Source: Neobacillus ginsengisoli (GTDB lineage: Bacteria; Bacillota; Bacilli; Bacillales_B; DSM-18226). From it: a stretch of 64,000 nt of DNA. Location: assembly GCF_030813055.1 (NCBI RefSeq), contig NZ_JAUSTW010000002.1, positions 620,001 to 684,000 of the forward strand, written 5' to 3'. Below are positions 41,981 to 51,374 of the stretch, piece by piece. The stretch's first letter is position 1, and every line of letters begins with the position of its first letter. The notes under the pieces were generated by a model that was given only the letters and a program-made list of their open reading frames with translations, did not search any database and was not told the DNA's origin. The translations under genes were made by a program, and so were the position numbers.

Positions 41981-42904
41981 GTGGAAGGAATTTTACCATT
42001 ATTTAAACCAGCCGGGATGACGAGTCATGATTGTGTCTTCAAATTACGGAAAATATTAAAAACAAAAAAAGTCGGTCATACCGGCACACTTGACCCGGAC
42101 GTAACCGGAGTTCTTCCTATATGTATTGGAAAAGCAACCAAGGTGGCAGAGTATATTACCGATGCAGGAAAAAGCTATGAAGGAGAAGTAACAATCGGCT
42201 TCTCGACAACAACCGAAGATGCATCTGGAGAGGTTGTTGAAAAGAAAAGTGTGAATCAAACCATTTCAAGAAATGAAATCATTCAGGTTCTTGATTCATT
42301 GACCGGTGAAATAGAACAAACCCCACCTATGTATTCAGCAGTGAAAGTGGGGGGAACCCGCCTTTACGAATATGCACGAAAAGGAATAGAAGTGGAGCGC
42401 CCAACCAGAAAGGTGACAATTAATTCGATTCAACTACTCGATGACAGGAATGAATTTTCAGGTGAGTCGTTTCACTTCCGTTTTCGAGTAAGCTGTAGCA
42501 AGGGGACATATATCAGGACTTTGGCGGTGATGATAGGCGAACGGCTCGGATATCCCGCACATATGTCAAATTTGATTAGAGTTCAATCAGCAACATTCAC
42601 TTTAGAAGATTGCCTTACTTTCGAACATATTGAAAGGATAATGGAAGCAGGGACCATTTCAAGTGCATTAAGACCATTGGAATCGGCTCTTTCTCATTTG
42701 CCGAAATACGTGATTAGTGATAAAGTAGCAGAGAAAGTGAAAAATGGCGCACTTTTACAAATACCAGAACATTTGAAATATAGTAACGGACCTATTATCG
42801 CTGAAACAGAAGAAGGGCTGGCACTTGCCATTTATTCAAAGCATCCAAATAAGCCGGGTCTTCTCAAGCCAGTTAAGGTATTGCGAAATGAACAAGAACA
42901 ATAA
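41981..42904 (+). CDS. truB: tRNA pseudouridine(55) synthase TruB
   Basis: 307 residues; makes pseudouridine 55 in the tRNA T loop. Catalytic Asp38 sits in VGHTGTLDPDVTG; KPAGMTSHDCV, PPMYSAVKVGGTRLYEYAR and CSKGTYIRTLA are conserved. GTG start behind GGAGAG. Downstream ribF is 29 bases away and probably cotranscribed. Confidence 0.96.
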   Translation: MEGILPLFKPAGMTSHDCVFKLRKILKTKKVGHTGTLDPDVTGVLPICIGKATKVAEYITDAGKSYEGEVTIGFSTTTEDASGEVVEKKSVNQTISRNEIIQVLDSLTGEIEQTPPMYSAVKVGGTRLYEYARKGIEVERPTRKVTINSIQLLDDRNEFSGESFHFRFRVSCSKGTYIRTLAVMIGERLGYPAHMSNLIRVQSATFTLEDCLTFEHIERIMEAGTISSALRPLESALSHLPKYVISDKVAEKVKNGALLQIPEHLKYSNGPIIAETEEGLALAIYSKHPNKPGLLKPVKVLRNEQEQ

Positions 42905-42933
42905 AGGTACGGTATAGAAAAGGTGAGTTTCAA

Positions 42934-43893
42934 TTGGAAGTAAAGAAGCTTAGTTTTCCTCTTAATTTAGATAAAAATATATATCCGCCACTTTCTATGG
43001 CGTTAGGCTATTTTGATGGTGTACATCTTGGTCATCAGGAGGTCATTCTTGAAGCAAAGAAGCAGGCAGAAGAAAAAGGGCTCCATAGTGCTGTCATGAC
43101 CTTTGACCCTCATCCATCTGTTGTTTTAGGTAAAAACGAAATGCATGTTCAGTACATTACTCCGTTAGAAGAGAAAATTCACATTATTAAAAAAATGGGT
43201 ATCGATTATCTTTTTATTATTCATTTCACAACTGAGTTTGCTAATCTTTTGCCGCAAGAGTTTATCGATCAATATGTAATTGGATTAAATGTAAAACATG
43301 TTGTTGCGGGGTTTGATTTTACCTATGGTCGAATGGGCAAGGGGAATATGGAAACATTACCATTTCATTCGCGTGAGCAATTTACTAATACAATTGTTCC
43401 TAAATTTACTAAAAGCAACGAAAAAGTAAGTTCAACTCAGATTCGTAAATTCCTAAAAGAAGGTAGAACAGATGAACTTCCTGCATTACTCGGTAGATTT
43501 TATACAACTTCAGGTATCGTCATTCATGGTGATAAACGCGGGAGGACGATTGGCTTTCCAACGGCAAATGTAGATGTGAAGGATGAATATATCCTACCGC
43601 CTCTTGGAGTTTATGCAGTCAGAATGGAGATTGACGGGGTCTGGCATCAGGGGGTGTGTAATGTTGGTTTCAAGCCCACATTTAATCAGCCGGCTTTAAG
43701 GCCATCCGTTGAAGTTAACGTATTTCATTTTGATCAAGATATTTATGGAAAAGAAGTAATCGTCGAATGGCATCTTTTTTTACGGAAAGAACAAAAATTT
43801 TCCGGTATCGAAGAACTCGTTTCCCAAATAGAAAGGGATAAACAGCTTGCAATCGATTACTTTGTTAAAAGTCGACATTTTTTTTATGAATGA
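42934..43893 (+). CDS. ribF: Bifunctional riboflavin kinase / FAD synthetase RibF (RibC)
   Basis: 319 residues. N-terminal FMN adenylyltransferase domain (LGYFDGVHLGHQEVI, FDPHPSVVLG, GFDFTYGRMGKGN) and C-terminal riboflavin kinase domain (GDKRGRTIGFPTANV, GVCNVGFKPTF). Converts riboflavin to FMN and FAD. TTG start at 42934 behind AAAAGGTGA. There is no FMN riboswitch upstream, as expected for the housekeeping enzyme. Confidence 0.96.
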   Translation: MEVKKLSFPLNLDKNIYPPLSMALGYFDGVHLGHQEVILEAKKQAEEKGLHSAVMTFDPHPSVVLGKNEMHVQYITPLEEKIHIIKKMGIDYLFIIHFTTEFANLLPQEFIDQYVIGLNVKHVVAGFDFTYGRMGKGNMETLPFHSREQFTNTIVPKFTKSNEKVSSTQIRKFLKEGRTDELPALLGRFYTTSGIVIHGDKRGRTIGFPTANVDVKDEYILPPLGVYAVRMEIDGVWHQGVCNVGFKPTFNQPALRPSVEVNVFHFDQDIYGKEVIVEWHLFLRKEQKFSGIEELVSQIERDKQLAIDYFVKSRHFFYE

Positions 43894-43936
43894 TTGTAAA
43901 ATAAAGTCTTTCTTACATTAATGATAAGGTTTTAGC

Positions 43937-43965
43937 TTGCATTTTGGCGTAAAACATTGTATACT
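43937..43965 (+). promoter_or_regulatory. Sigma-A promoter for rpsO
   Basis: TTGCAT (43937-43942), 17-base spacer, TATACT (43960-43965); about 85 bases of leader follow. Confidence 0.75.
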
Positions 43966-43971
43966 TATTAA

Positions 43972-44328
<357 letters not shown>

Positions 44329-44335
44329 TCTTCAG

Positions 44336-44359
44336 AAGCGGGATTTTTCCCGCTTTTTT
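44336..44359 (+). terminator. Intrinsic terminator of rpsO
   Basis: An 8-bp stem AAGCGGGA/TCCCGCTT, loop TTTT, continuing into T6. Confidence 0.9.
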
Positions 44360-44424
44360 GTTAGGTTTAAAAAAATTTAAGAATCTTCTATACATATTTT
44401 TAAGACGCAATTTTTTGTGCATAC

Positions 44425-44430
44425 TATAAT
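44425..44430 (+). promoter_or_regulatory. Promoter -10 element for pnp
   Basis: Consensus TATAAT; the -35 region is not recognisable. A small hairpin with a T run (44451-44469, AAGC/GCTT) lies about 15 bases past the expected start, in the pnp leader. Confidence 0.4.
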
Positions 44431-44555
44431 TACATTTGTGTTTAAACAATAAGCTTTTAGGCTTTTTTTATATTTGTTAAATAAAGATGATTACAGCGAA
44501 ATATTATTTTTTCGCATCATCCTCCGAAGTGATTTAGATTGAGAGGGGTAAAAAT

Positions 44556-46673
44556 ATGGAACAAACGAAACATGAGTATTCCATGAATTGGGCCGGACGC
44601 AAGTTAACTGTTGAAATAGGTCAATTGGCTAAACAAGCTAACGGTGCTGTAATGGTTCGTTATGGAGATACTGCCGTATTAAGTACAGCAACAGCATCAA
44701 AAGAACCTAAAAACCTTGATTTTTTTCCGTTAACAGTTAACTACGAGGAACGTTTGTATGCAGTTGGGAAAATACCGGGTGGATTTATTAAACGTGAAGG
44801 TCGTCCAAGTGAAAAGGCGATTCTAGCTAGTCGTCTAATTGACCGCCCGATCCGTCCGCTTTTTGCTGATGGTTTCCGTAATGATGTACAAGTTATTAGC
44901 ATCGTTATGAGTGTTGATCAAGATTGTTCTACCGAAATGGCAGCCATGTTTGGATCTTCATTGGCTCTTAGTACATCCGACATTCCGTTTGAGGGTCCAA
45001 TAGCCGGTGTTGTTGTTGGTCGTGTCAATGGTGAGTTTGTTATTAACCCAACCGTTGAACAAGCAGAATTGAGTGACATTCATTTAACTGTTGCCGGGAC
45101 AAAAGATGCGATTAACATGGTTGAGGCAGGTGCAAATGAAGTTCCTGAAGAAACAATGCTTGAAGCAATTATGTTTGGTCATGATGAGATCAAACGCCTA
45201 ATTGAGTTCCAGGAAAAAATTGTTGCTGAAATTGGCAAGGAAAAAAGACAAATTTCATTATTCGAGCTTGACCGAGAGCTGGAAGATAAAGTAAAAGAAA
45301 TGTGCGAGGCAGACTTGATTAAAGCGATTCAGGTTCAAGAAAAGCATGCTCGTGAAGATGCAATCAAAGAAGTGAAAAATCAAGTTTTGGCTAAATTTGA
45401 GGAACAAGAAACATCAGATGAAGACTTAAAACAAATAAAGCAAATTTTGGACAAAATGGTCAAAGGTGAAGTACGCCGCTTAATTACAGTGGAAAAGATT
45501 CGTCCTGATGGCCGGAAAGTAGATGAAATTCGTCCATTGTCATCACAAGTAAACATTTTACCGCGTACACATGGTTCAGGGCTGTTTACACGTGGACAGA
45601 CTCAGGCATTAAGTATTTGTACCCTTGGTGCAATGGGTGATGTGCAAATCCTTGATGGTCTAGGAATTGAGGAAGAGAAACGGTTCATGCATCACTATAA
45701 CTTCCCTTCCTTTAGCGTAGGGGAAACAGGACCAATCCGTGGACCGGGCCGCAGGGAAATTGGGCATGGAGCTTTAGGTGAACGGGCACTTGAGCCGATT
45801 GTTCCGAATGAAAAGGACTTTCCATACACTATCCGACTTGTTTCGGAAGTTTTGGAATCAAACGGTTCTACCTCTCAGGCAAGTATTTGTGCAAGTACAC
45901 TTGCAATGATGGATGCCGGTGTTCCGATTAAAGCTCCTGTAGCAGGTATTGCAATGGGACTTGTAAAATCCGGAGAGCACTATACCGTGTTAACGGATAT
46001 TCAAGGGATGGAAGATCACCTTGGTGACATGGACTTCAAAGTAGCCGGTACATCAAAGGGTGTAACTGCATTGCAAATGGATATTAAAATTGAAGGACTA
46101 TCCCGTGAAATTCTAGAGGAAGCCCTTCAGCAGGCAAAAATCGGAAGAATGCAAATTTTAGATTCTATGCTTGCAACCCTTTCCGAACCAAGAACAGAGC
46201 TTTCTCAATTTGCTCCGAAGATTTTAACGATGGCTATCAATCCGGATAAAATTCGCGATGTAATTGGACCTAGCGGAAAACAAATCAATAAGATCATTGA
46301 GGAAACCGGTGTTAAGATTGATATTGAGCAAGACGGTACTATTTTTATTGCCTCAACTAATCAGGAAATGAACCAAAAGGCGAAGAAGATTATCGAGGAT
46401 ATTGTTCGTGAGGTAGAGGTAGGTCAAATCTATCTCGGTAAGGTAAAACGAATTGAAAAATTCGGTGCCTTTGTAGAAATCTTCGCTGGAAAAGATGGAC
46501 TTGTTCATATTTCAGAACTAGCTGAAGAGCGCGTTGGAAAAGTGGAAGATGTAGTTGCAATTGGCGATGAAATCTTAGTAAAAGTAACTGAAATTGATAA
46601 GCAAGGCCGTGTGAACCTTTCCCGTAAAGTGATTTTAAAAGAACAGCGAGAAAAGGCTGAAGAAAACCGTTAA
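44556..46673 (+). CDS. pnp: Polyribonucleotide nucleotidyltransferase (PNPase)
   Basis: 705 residues, phosphorolytic 3'-5' exoribonuclease, main mRNA decay exonuclease in Bacillus. Two RNase PH domains (first with [33 protein letters not shown], second with [17 protein letters not shown] and [17 protein letters not shown]) are separated by an all-helical domain. KH ([16 protein letters not shown]) and S1 ([29 protein letters not shown]) domains follow. GAGGGG precedes ATG 44556. Confidence 0.98.
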   Translation: MEQTKHEYSMNWAGRKLTVEIGQLAKQANGAVMVRYGDTAVLSTATASKEPKNLDFFPLTVNYEERLYAVGKIPGGFIKREGRPSEKAILASRLIDRPIRPLFADGFRNDVQVISIVMSVDQDCSTEMAAMFGSSLALSTSDIPFEGPIAGVVVGRVNGEFVINPTVEQAELSDIHLTVAGTKDAINMVEAGANEVPEETMLEAIMFGHDEIKRLIEFQEKIVAEIGKEKRQISLFELDRELEDKVKEMCEADLIKAIQVQEKHAREDAIKEVKNQVLAKFEEQETSDEDLKQIKQILDKMVKGEVRRLITVEKIRPDGRKVDEIRPLSSQVNILPRTHGSGLFTRGQTQALSICTLGAMGDVQILDGLGIEEEKRFMHHYNFPSFSVGETGPIRGPGRREIGHGALGERALEPIVPNEKDFPYTIRLVSEVLESNGSTSQASICASTLAMMDAGVPIKAPVAGIAMGLVKSGEHYTVLTDIQGMEDHLGDMDFKVAGTSKGVTALQMDIKIEGLSREILEEALQQAKIGRMQILDSMLATLSEPRTELSQFAPKILTMAINPDKIRDVIGPSGKQINKIIEETGVKIDIEQDGTIFIASTNQEMNQKAKKIIEDIVREVEVGQIYLGKVKRIEKFGAFVEIFAGKDGLVHISELAEERVGKVEDVVAIGDEILVKVTEIDKQGRVNLSRKVILKEQREKAEENR

Positions 46674-46706
46674 AGTATAAACCGGACTTGGGCCGGAAAA
46701 ATAGGC

Positions 46707-46733
46707 AAGTCAGGGGGAACCCTGACTTTTTCC
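46707..46733 (+). terminator. Intrinsic terminator of pnp
   Basis: A perfect 9-bp stem AAGTCAGGG/CCCTGACTT, loop GGAA, followed by T's. Confidence 0.9.
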
Positions 46734-46804
46734 ATGTTACGGTTCTCAGTTTCGTTCTACCTTGTCCTTCCTAAACATAATGTGTATGGAAGGGGGAACG
46801 GCGG

Positions 46805-47752
46805 ATGAAAAAGGTTAGTATTTTTATGGTAATTAGTTTGGCTGCGTGGTTCTCGGTTAATAACCCGATTGTAAATCCATATGTTGAATCTTTAAAAGAT
46901 TCATCAATATCAGTGACAAAGCAGGCAGATTCTCTATATCAAAGTATAATTAAGAATGCTTCTACATATGAAATCCCGCCTTCTGATGCAAAAATTGATC
47001 CGGTTTGGAAGGCGATTCCCGGATATAATGGGCTTAAGGTTGATATTTCAGCCTCTTATAAAAAAATGAAAAAAATCGGTGTATTTGACGAAAAGAAACT
47101 GGTTTTTACCCAAACCAAACCAATGGTTCACCTTAAGGATCTACCGGCATCACCGATATATAAAGGTCACCCGGAAAAGCCGATGGTAAGCTTCATTATC
47201 AATGTGGCATGGGGAAATGAGTATTTATCAGGTATTCTTGCTACTTTAAAAAGGCACCACATAACCACCAGTTTTTTTCTGGAAGGGAATTGGGTCAAGA
47301 AAAACCCTGAGCTCGCGAAAATGATTGCAAGCAGCGGTAATGAAATTGGAAACCATTCTTACTCTCATCCTGATATGAAAAGGCTAACTGCCGATCAGGC
47401 AAGAATGGAAATGATAAAAACAAATGAAGTAATTGAGGCAGCGACTAAAGTCAAATGCACATGGTTTGCCCCTCCAAGCGGCAGTTACCGAGAGGAGACT
47501 GTAAAAATTGCTGATGAATTAAAAATGGGGACGGTTATGTGGACTGTCGATACTGTAGACTGGCAAAAGCCTTCTCCGGAAACGCTGATCAATCGTGTTA
47601 TGTCTAAAATTGATAACGGTTCAATGGTTCTTATGCACCCAACAGCCTCGACAGCAAAAGCGCTTGACCGTTTAATTACCATGATAGAACAAAAAAATTT
47701 GAAAATTGTCACGGTAACGGAACTGATGAATGAAGAAAGAATCTTGAAATAA
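46805..47752 (+). CDS. ylxY: Polysaccharide deacetylase-like protein YlxY
   Basis: 315 residues with an N-terminal hydrophobic segment (about 5-20) that may be a signal peptide or anchor. A NodB-type fold covers the C-terminal half: the zinc-binding histidines are present (His184 and His188 in GNHSYSHPDM), as are FFLEGNWVKKNPELAK and WFAPPSGSYREETV. The first motif, normally TFDDG with the catalytic and metal-binding aspartates, reads INVAWG (residues 132-137), so classical deacetylase activity is doubtful. B. subtilis YlxY shares this. AAGGGGGAAC precedes ATG 46805. Confidence 0.9.
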   Translation: MKKVSIFMVISLAAWFSVNNPIVNPYVESLKDSSISVTKQADSLYQSIIKNASTYEIPPSDAKIDPVWKAIPGYNGLKVDISASYKKMKKIGVFDEKKLVFTQTKPMVHLKDLPASPIYKGHPEKPMVSFIINVAWGNEYLSGILATLKRHHITTSFFLEGNWVKKNPELAKMIASSGNEIGNHSYSHPDMKRLTADQARMEMIKTNEVIEAATKVKCTWFAPPSGSYREETVKIADELKMGTVMWTVDTVDWQKPSPETLINRVMSKIDNGSMVLMHPTASTAKALDRLITMIEQKNLKIVTVTELMNEERILK

Positions 47753-47848
47753 GAGAGCAAGAAATGCAAAAATGGGAAAATATATTCTTAAAGTAAGTCG
47801 AAAAAAATTGGAATCAAAATAGAATTGCCCATTGTTAGGAGGAATTAG

Positions 47849-49087
47849 ATGATTAATAAATATACATGCCAAAATGGAGTAAGAATTGTACTGGAACATA
47901 TTCCGACCGTTCGATCTGTTGCGATTGGCGTATGGATTGGAACCGGGTCCAGATATGAAGATCAACAAAATAATGGGATTTCCCATTTTCTCGAGCATAT
48001 GTTTTTTAAAGGCACCACTACCAGATCGGCAAAGGAAATAGCAGAATCGTTTGATAGTATCGGTGGTCAAGTAAATGCTTTTACATCAAAAGAATATACT
48101 TGTTATTATGCTAAGGTCCTTGATACACATTCTCAATTTGCACTGGATGTTTTAGCAGATATGTTCTTTAATTCAACTTTTGTCGAAGAGGAATTAAATA
48201 AAGAAAGAAATGTTGTTCTTGAAGAAATCAAAATGTATGAAGATACACCTGACGATATTGTCCACGATTTATTGAGCAGGGCTGTTTATGGCGATCATCC
48301 GCTTGGCTACCCGATTCTCGGAACAGAAGAAACACTTAACACGTTCACAGGAGAAACACTAAAGGAATATATCCATGAAAGATACACTCCTGAAAATGTT
48401 GTGATTTCAATAGCAGGAAATATTTCGGAATCTTTTATTCAAGAGGTTGAGAAATATTTTGGTTCCTATGAGGGTGGGAATAAACAACCGCTTGAAAATA
48501 TTCCTGTTTTTCATTCCAATCGTATTTCACGGAAAAAGGAAACGGAGCAGGCTCATTTATGCATCGGTTTTGAAGGTTTAAAGGTGGGTCATGAGGATGT
48601 TTATAGCTTAATCACCTTAAATAATATTTTAGGCGGAAGCATGAGCAGCAGACTTTTCCAAGAAGTCCGTGAACAAAGGGGCTTAGCTTATTCAGTTTTC
48701 TCTTATCATTCAGCCTATCAGGATAGCGGGATTGTAACTGTCTATGGTGGAACAGGTGCAAAGCAGCTTAATGTATTATTCGAAACGATTCAGGAAACAC
48801 TCGATAAATTAAAGCAAGACGGGATTACTGAAAAAGAACTCACTAACAGTAAGGAACAATTAAAGGGAAGCTTGATGTTGAGCTTGGAAAGCACGAACAG
48901 CCGAATGAGCCGTAACGGTAAAAACGAGCTTTTGTTAAAACGCCACCGTTCATTGGATGAAATTATTGAACAAATCGATTTAGTTACTAAGCGTAGTGTG
49001 GATGAGATGGCAAGATCCGTATTTACTGATAAATACTCTGTTACATTAATTAGCCCTGATGGGGAATTTCCTGAAAATCTTAAGTAA
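47849..49087 (+). CDS. mlpA: M16 family zinc protease MlpA (YmxG)
   Basis: 412 residues, pitrilysin/mitochondrial processing peptidase-like. The inverted zinc motif HFLEH is at residues 46-50 with ERNVVLEEIKMYED downstream supplying the third ligand. The C-terminal half repeats the fold with RLFQEVREQRGLAYSV. TTAGGAGG precedes the ATG. In B. subtilis it affects spore-related and protease gene expression; substrates are unknown. Confidence 0.95.
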   Translation: MINKYTCQNGVRIVLEHIPTVRSVAIGVWIGTGSRYEDQQNNGISHFLEHMFFKGTTTRSAKEIAESFDSIGGQVNAFTSKEYTCYYAKVLDTHSQFALDVLADMFFNSTFVEEELNKERNVVLEEIKMYEDTPDDIVHDLLSRAVYGDHPLGYPILGTEETLNTFTGETLKEYIHERYTPENVVISIAGNISESFIQEVEKYFGSYEGGNKQPLENIPVFHSNRISRKKETEQAHLCIGFEGLKVGHEDVYSLITLNNILGGSMSSRLFQEVREQRGLAYSVFSYHSAYQDSGIVTVYGGTGAKQLNVLFETIQETLDKLKQDGITEKELTNSKEQLKGSLMLSLESTNSRMSRNGKNELLLKRHRSLDEIIEQIDLVTKRSVDEMARSVFTDKYSVTLISPDGEFPENLK

Positions 49088-49091
49088 TTAT

Positions 49092-49122
49092 AAAAAACAG
49101 TTCATCTTCGAACTGTTTTTTT
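49092..49122 (+). terminator. Intrinsic terminator of mlpA
   Basis: Stem AAAAAACAGTTC/GAACTGTTTTTT with a 6-base loop and T-rich end. Confidence 0.9.
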
Positions 49123-49189
49123 AATTAGTCTAAATTGGGACTTCTTTCTATAAAATAGTAGAAATAGGGTCGGGAAGGGAGTTTATGCG

Positions 49190-49432
49190 ATGCGTTTAAG
49201 TGAATTAAGCGGGAAAGAGATTGTCGATGTAAAAAAAGCGGAACGCCTCGGAGTACTTGGTCAAACGGATCTTGAAATAAATGAAGGAACGGGGCAAATT
49301 CAGGCATTACTTATTCCTTCATTAAAATGGTTCGGATTAAAAAAACAGGGAGGAGAAATCAGAGTTCCATGGCAGCACATAAAAAAAATTGGCTCAGACA
49401 TGATAATTGTTGATGTCCCTGAAGAGGAGTAA
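49190..49432 (+). CDS. ymxH: YlmC/YmxH family PRC-barrel sporulation protein
   Basis: 80 residues, a single PRC-barrel-like domain: MRLSELSGKEIVDVKKAERLG, then DLEINEGTGQIQALLIPS and an EIRVPWQHIKKIG motif. Homologues are widespread in endospore formers. GGGAAGGGAG precedes the ATG. No function is established. It lies immediately before the dpa genes. Confidence 0.88.
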   Translation: MRLSELSGKEIVDVKKAERLGVLGQTDLEINEGTGQIQALLIPSLKWFGLKKQGGEIRVPWQHIKKIGSDMIIVDVPEEE

Positions 49433-49521
49433 AGAATATTTTTTTAAATTGAATAGCGTAAGTTCCGTGCGCCATCAGCTTTTTTGTTTAAGCTGATATG
49501 AAGCTGCCTTCCAGTTTTTCC

Positions 49522-49560
49522 AAAGCCCAAGCAAATTAACTTTTGCCTTGGGCTTTTTTT
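49522..49560 (+). terminator. Intrinsic terminator after ymxH
   Basis: 14-base 5' arm (49522-49535) pairs with 49542-49556 with one bulged C, followed by T's. A second, T-rich hairpin ATCAGCTT/AAGCTGAT lies at 49474-49497. Confidence 0.85.
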
Positions 49561-49582
49561 ATAGAACTATTGATGGAAAACT

Positions 49583-49611
49583 CACCGAATGATTGTTGCT
49601 TACATAAGATG
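49583..49611 (+). promoter_or_regulatory. Candidate sigma-K promoter for dpaAB
   Basis: CACC (49583-49586), 16-base spacer, CATAAGATG (49603-49611), close to the sigma-K pattern mACm-N16-CATAnnnTA. B. subtilis spoVFAB is transcribed by sigma-K in the mother cell. It lies 64 bases before dpaA. Confidence 0.5.
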
Positions 49612-49674
49612 TTGAAGTGATAAAGAAGAAATGATTTCCTGTTTGGATTTTTTGAAAAGAAGGTGAATGTTTTC

Positions 49675-50577
49675 ATGCTGACAGGGATGCAGATAGCCGT
49701 TATTGGTGGAGATGCCAGACAGCTGGAAATTATCCGGAAGTTAACCGAATTAGATGCCCGACTATCGCTAATTGGTTTCGAACAGCTTGACCATGCCTTC
49801 ACTGGTGCTGTTAAGGAAAAGTTGGATGAGGTTGATTTTTCGAATATAGACGCTCTTATTTTGCCGGTAGCTGGAACAAATTTAGAAGGTCAGGTAGAAA
49901 CAATTTTCTCAAATGAGAAAGTGGTTTTAACTGAGGAGGTACTTTCACATACTCCTGAACATTGCACAATTTATTCAGGAATTAGCAACACATTTTTAAA
50001 TGGAATTATTAAGCAATCTAAAAGAACACTTGTCCAGCTTTTTTCAAGGGACGATGTTGCTATCTATAATTCTATTCCCACAGTTGAAGGAACAATCATG
50101 ATGGCAATACAGCATACTGACTTTACTATCCATGGGTCCAATATAACCATCCTAGGATTAGGAAGATGTGGAATGAGTACAGCGAGGGCTTTTCATGCCC
50201 TGGGTGCAAAAGTAAAAGTCGGAGCAAGAAAAAGTGAACATCTTGCAAGAATTACTGAAATGGGGGTAACACCATTTCATCTAAGCAATATCGAGAGAGA
50301 AGTAATTGGGACGGATATTTTAATCAATACGATTCCCTATCCAATCGTAAGTGCGGCAGTAATTTCAAAGTTACCTGCTCATACGCTCGTTATAGATATT
50401 GCCTCAAAACCGGGCGGAACGGATTTCCGTTATGCCGAAAAAAGGGGGATAAAAGCCTTGCTCGCTCCAAGTTTACCGGGAATTGTTGCTCCAAAAACGG
50501 CAGGGCTAATTCTAGCGGATGTTCTTACACAGCTACTCCATGACGACCTGATAAACCGAAAGGGGAAAGTGAAATGA
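49675..50577 (+). CDS. dpaA: Dipicolinate synthase subunit A
   Basis: 300 residues (SpoVFA). With DpaB it oxidises dihydrodipicolinate to dipicolinic acid in the sporulating mother cell. N-terminal IAVIGGDARQLEIIRKL; central Rossmann motif ITILGLGRCGMSTARAF; C-terminal PGLPG-like SLPGIVAPKTAG. ATG 49675 (MLTGMQIAVIGG) matches the family; AAGGTG (49660-49665) is 9 bases upstream. It overlaps dpaB by four bases (ATGA). Confidence 0.96.
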   Translation: MLTGMQIAVIGGDARQLEIIRKLTELDARLSLIGFEQLDHAFTGAVKEKLDEVDFSNIDALILPVAGTNLEGQVETIFSNEKVVLTEEVLSHTPEHCTIYSGISNTFLNGIIKQSKRTLVQLFSRDDVAIYNSIPTVEGTIMMAIQHTDFTIHGSNITILGLGRCGMSTARAFHALGAKVKVGARKSEHLARITEMGVTPFHLSNIEREVIGTDILINTIPYPIVSAAVISKLPAHTLVIDIASKPGGTDFRYAEKRGIKALLAPSLPGIVAPKTAGLILADVLTQLLHDDLINRKGKVK

Positions 50578-51173
50578 GTTTAAAGGGTAAGAGAATTGGC
50601 TTTGGATTAACAGGATCGCATTGTACGTATGATGCTGTATTTCCAGAGATAGAAAAACTTGTTCAAGCAGGGGCAGAGGTTATGCCGGTGGTAACGTCAA
50701 CGGTAAAAAATACAGAGACCCGTTTTGGTAAAGGTGAAGATTGGATTCAAAGAATTGAGGACTTAACAGGAAATAAGGTCATTGATTCAATCGTTAGAGC
50801 AGAACCTTTAGGACCAAAGATTCCCCTGGATTGCATGGTAATTGCTCCGTTAACGGGTGTATCAATGAGTAAATTTGCTAACGCGATGAATGATAGCCCC
50901 GTCCTAATGGCGGCAAAAGCTACCTTAAGAAACTTAAAGCCTGTTGTCCTTGGAATTTCAACCAATGATGCACTGGGTTTAAACGGTGTCAATTTAATGA
51001 GGCTAATGGCAACTAAAAATATCTATTTTATTCCATATGGGCAGGATGACCCTATTAAAAAACCAAATTCAATGGTGGCAAGAATGACTTTGCTTTCCGA
51101 TACAGTTGAAGCTGCAATACTTGGGCAGCAAATTCAACCGGTGCTTGTAGAAAGGTATCGTGACGGCGACTAA
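50574..51173 (+). CDS. dpaB: Dipicolinate synthase subunit B
   Basis: 199 residues (SpoVFB), flavoprotein-fold subunit. IGFGLTGSHCTYDAVFPEIEKL at the N-terminus, CMVIAPLTGVSMSKFANAMNDSPVLMAAK and STNDALGLNGVNLMRLMATKNIYFIPYGQDDP are typical. Start overlaps the dpaA stop, indicating coupled translation. Followed by the asd-dapG-dapA genes, which make its substrate precursor. Confidence 0.96.
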   Translation: MSLKGKRIGFGLTGSHCTYDAVFPEIEKLVQAGAEVMPVVTSTVKNTETRFGKGEDWIQRIEDLTGNKVIDSIVRAEPLGPKIPLDCMVIAPLTGVSMSKFANAMNDSPVLMAAKATLRNLKPVVLGISTNDALGLNGVNLMRLMATKNIYFIPYGQDDPIKKPNSMVARMTLLSDTVEAAILGQQIQPVLVERYRDGD

Positions 51174-51217
51174 ATCTTCACCCTTTCGTCAAAAAAGGTT
51201 ATTTCTTTCAAGGAATA

Positions 51218-51226
51218 TGTTAAAAT
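51218..51226 (+). promoter_or_regulatory. Extended -10 promoter for asd
   Basis: TGTTAAAAT (extended -10) without a good -35. The expected transcript starts near 51233, just before a 12-bp hairpin. Confidence 0.5.
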
Positions 51227-51238
51227 AAATTAATCATT

Positions 51239-51268
51239 CATCAGCGGGATTACTTTATCCTGCTGATG
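51239..51268 (+). promoter_or_regulatory. Hairpin at the 5' end of the asd leader
   Basis: A 12-bp stem with one G-U pair (51239-51250 with 51257-51268), 6-base loop, no T run after it. It may act as a 5' stabilising structure or a protein-binding site, or be part of the dpaAB 3' end. Confidence 0.5.
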
Positions 51269-51374
51269 AGATAAAGTGTTAAAGCATTGCTGGATCAACA
51301 ATAGAAGCAGCTTCCTTTGAAAATAAAAATAACCAGCCATGTAACTATAGATAAGGATTGAAAGGGGTACTAAA

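Noticed and set aside
42905..42933. Search for an FMN riboswitch upstream of ribF
   Set aside because: The gap is only 29 bases and contains just the ribosome binding site.
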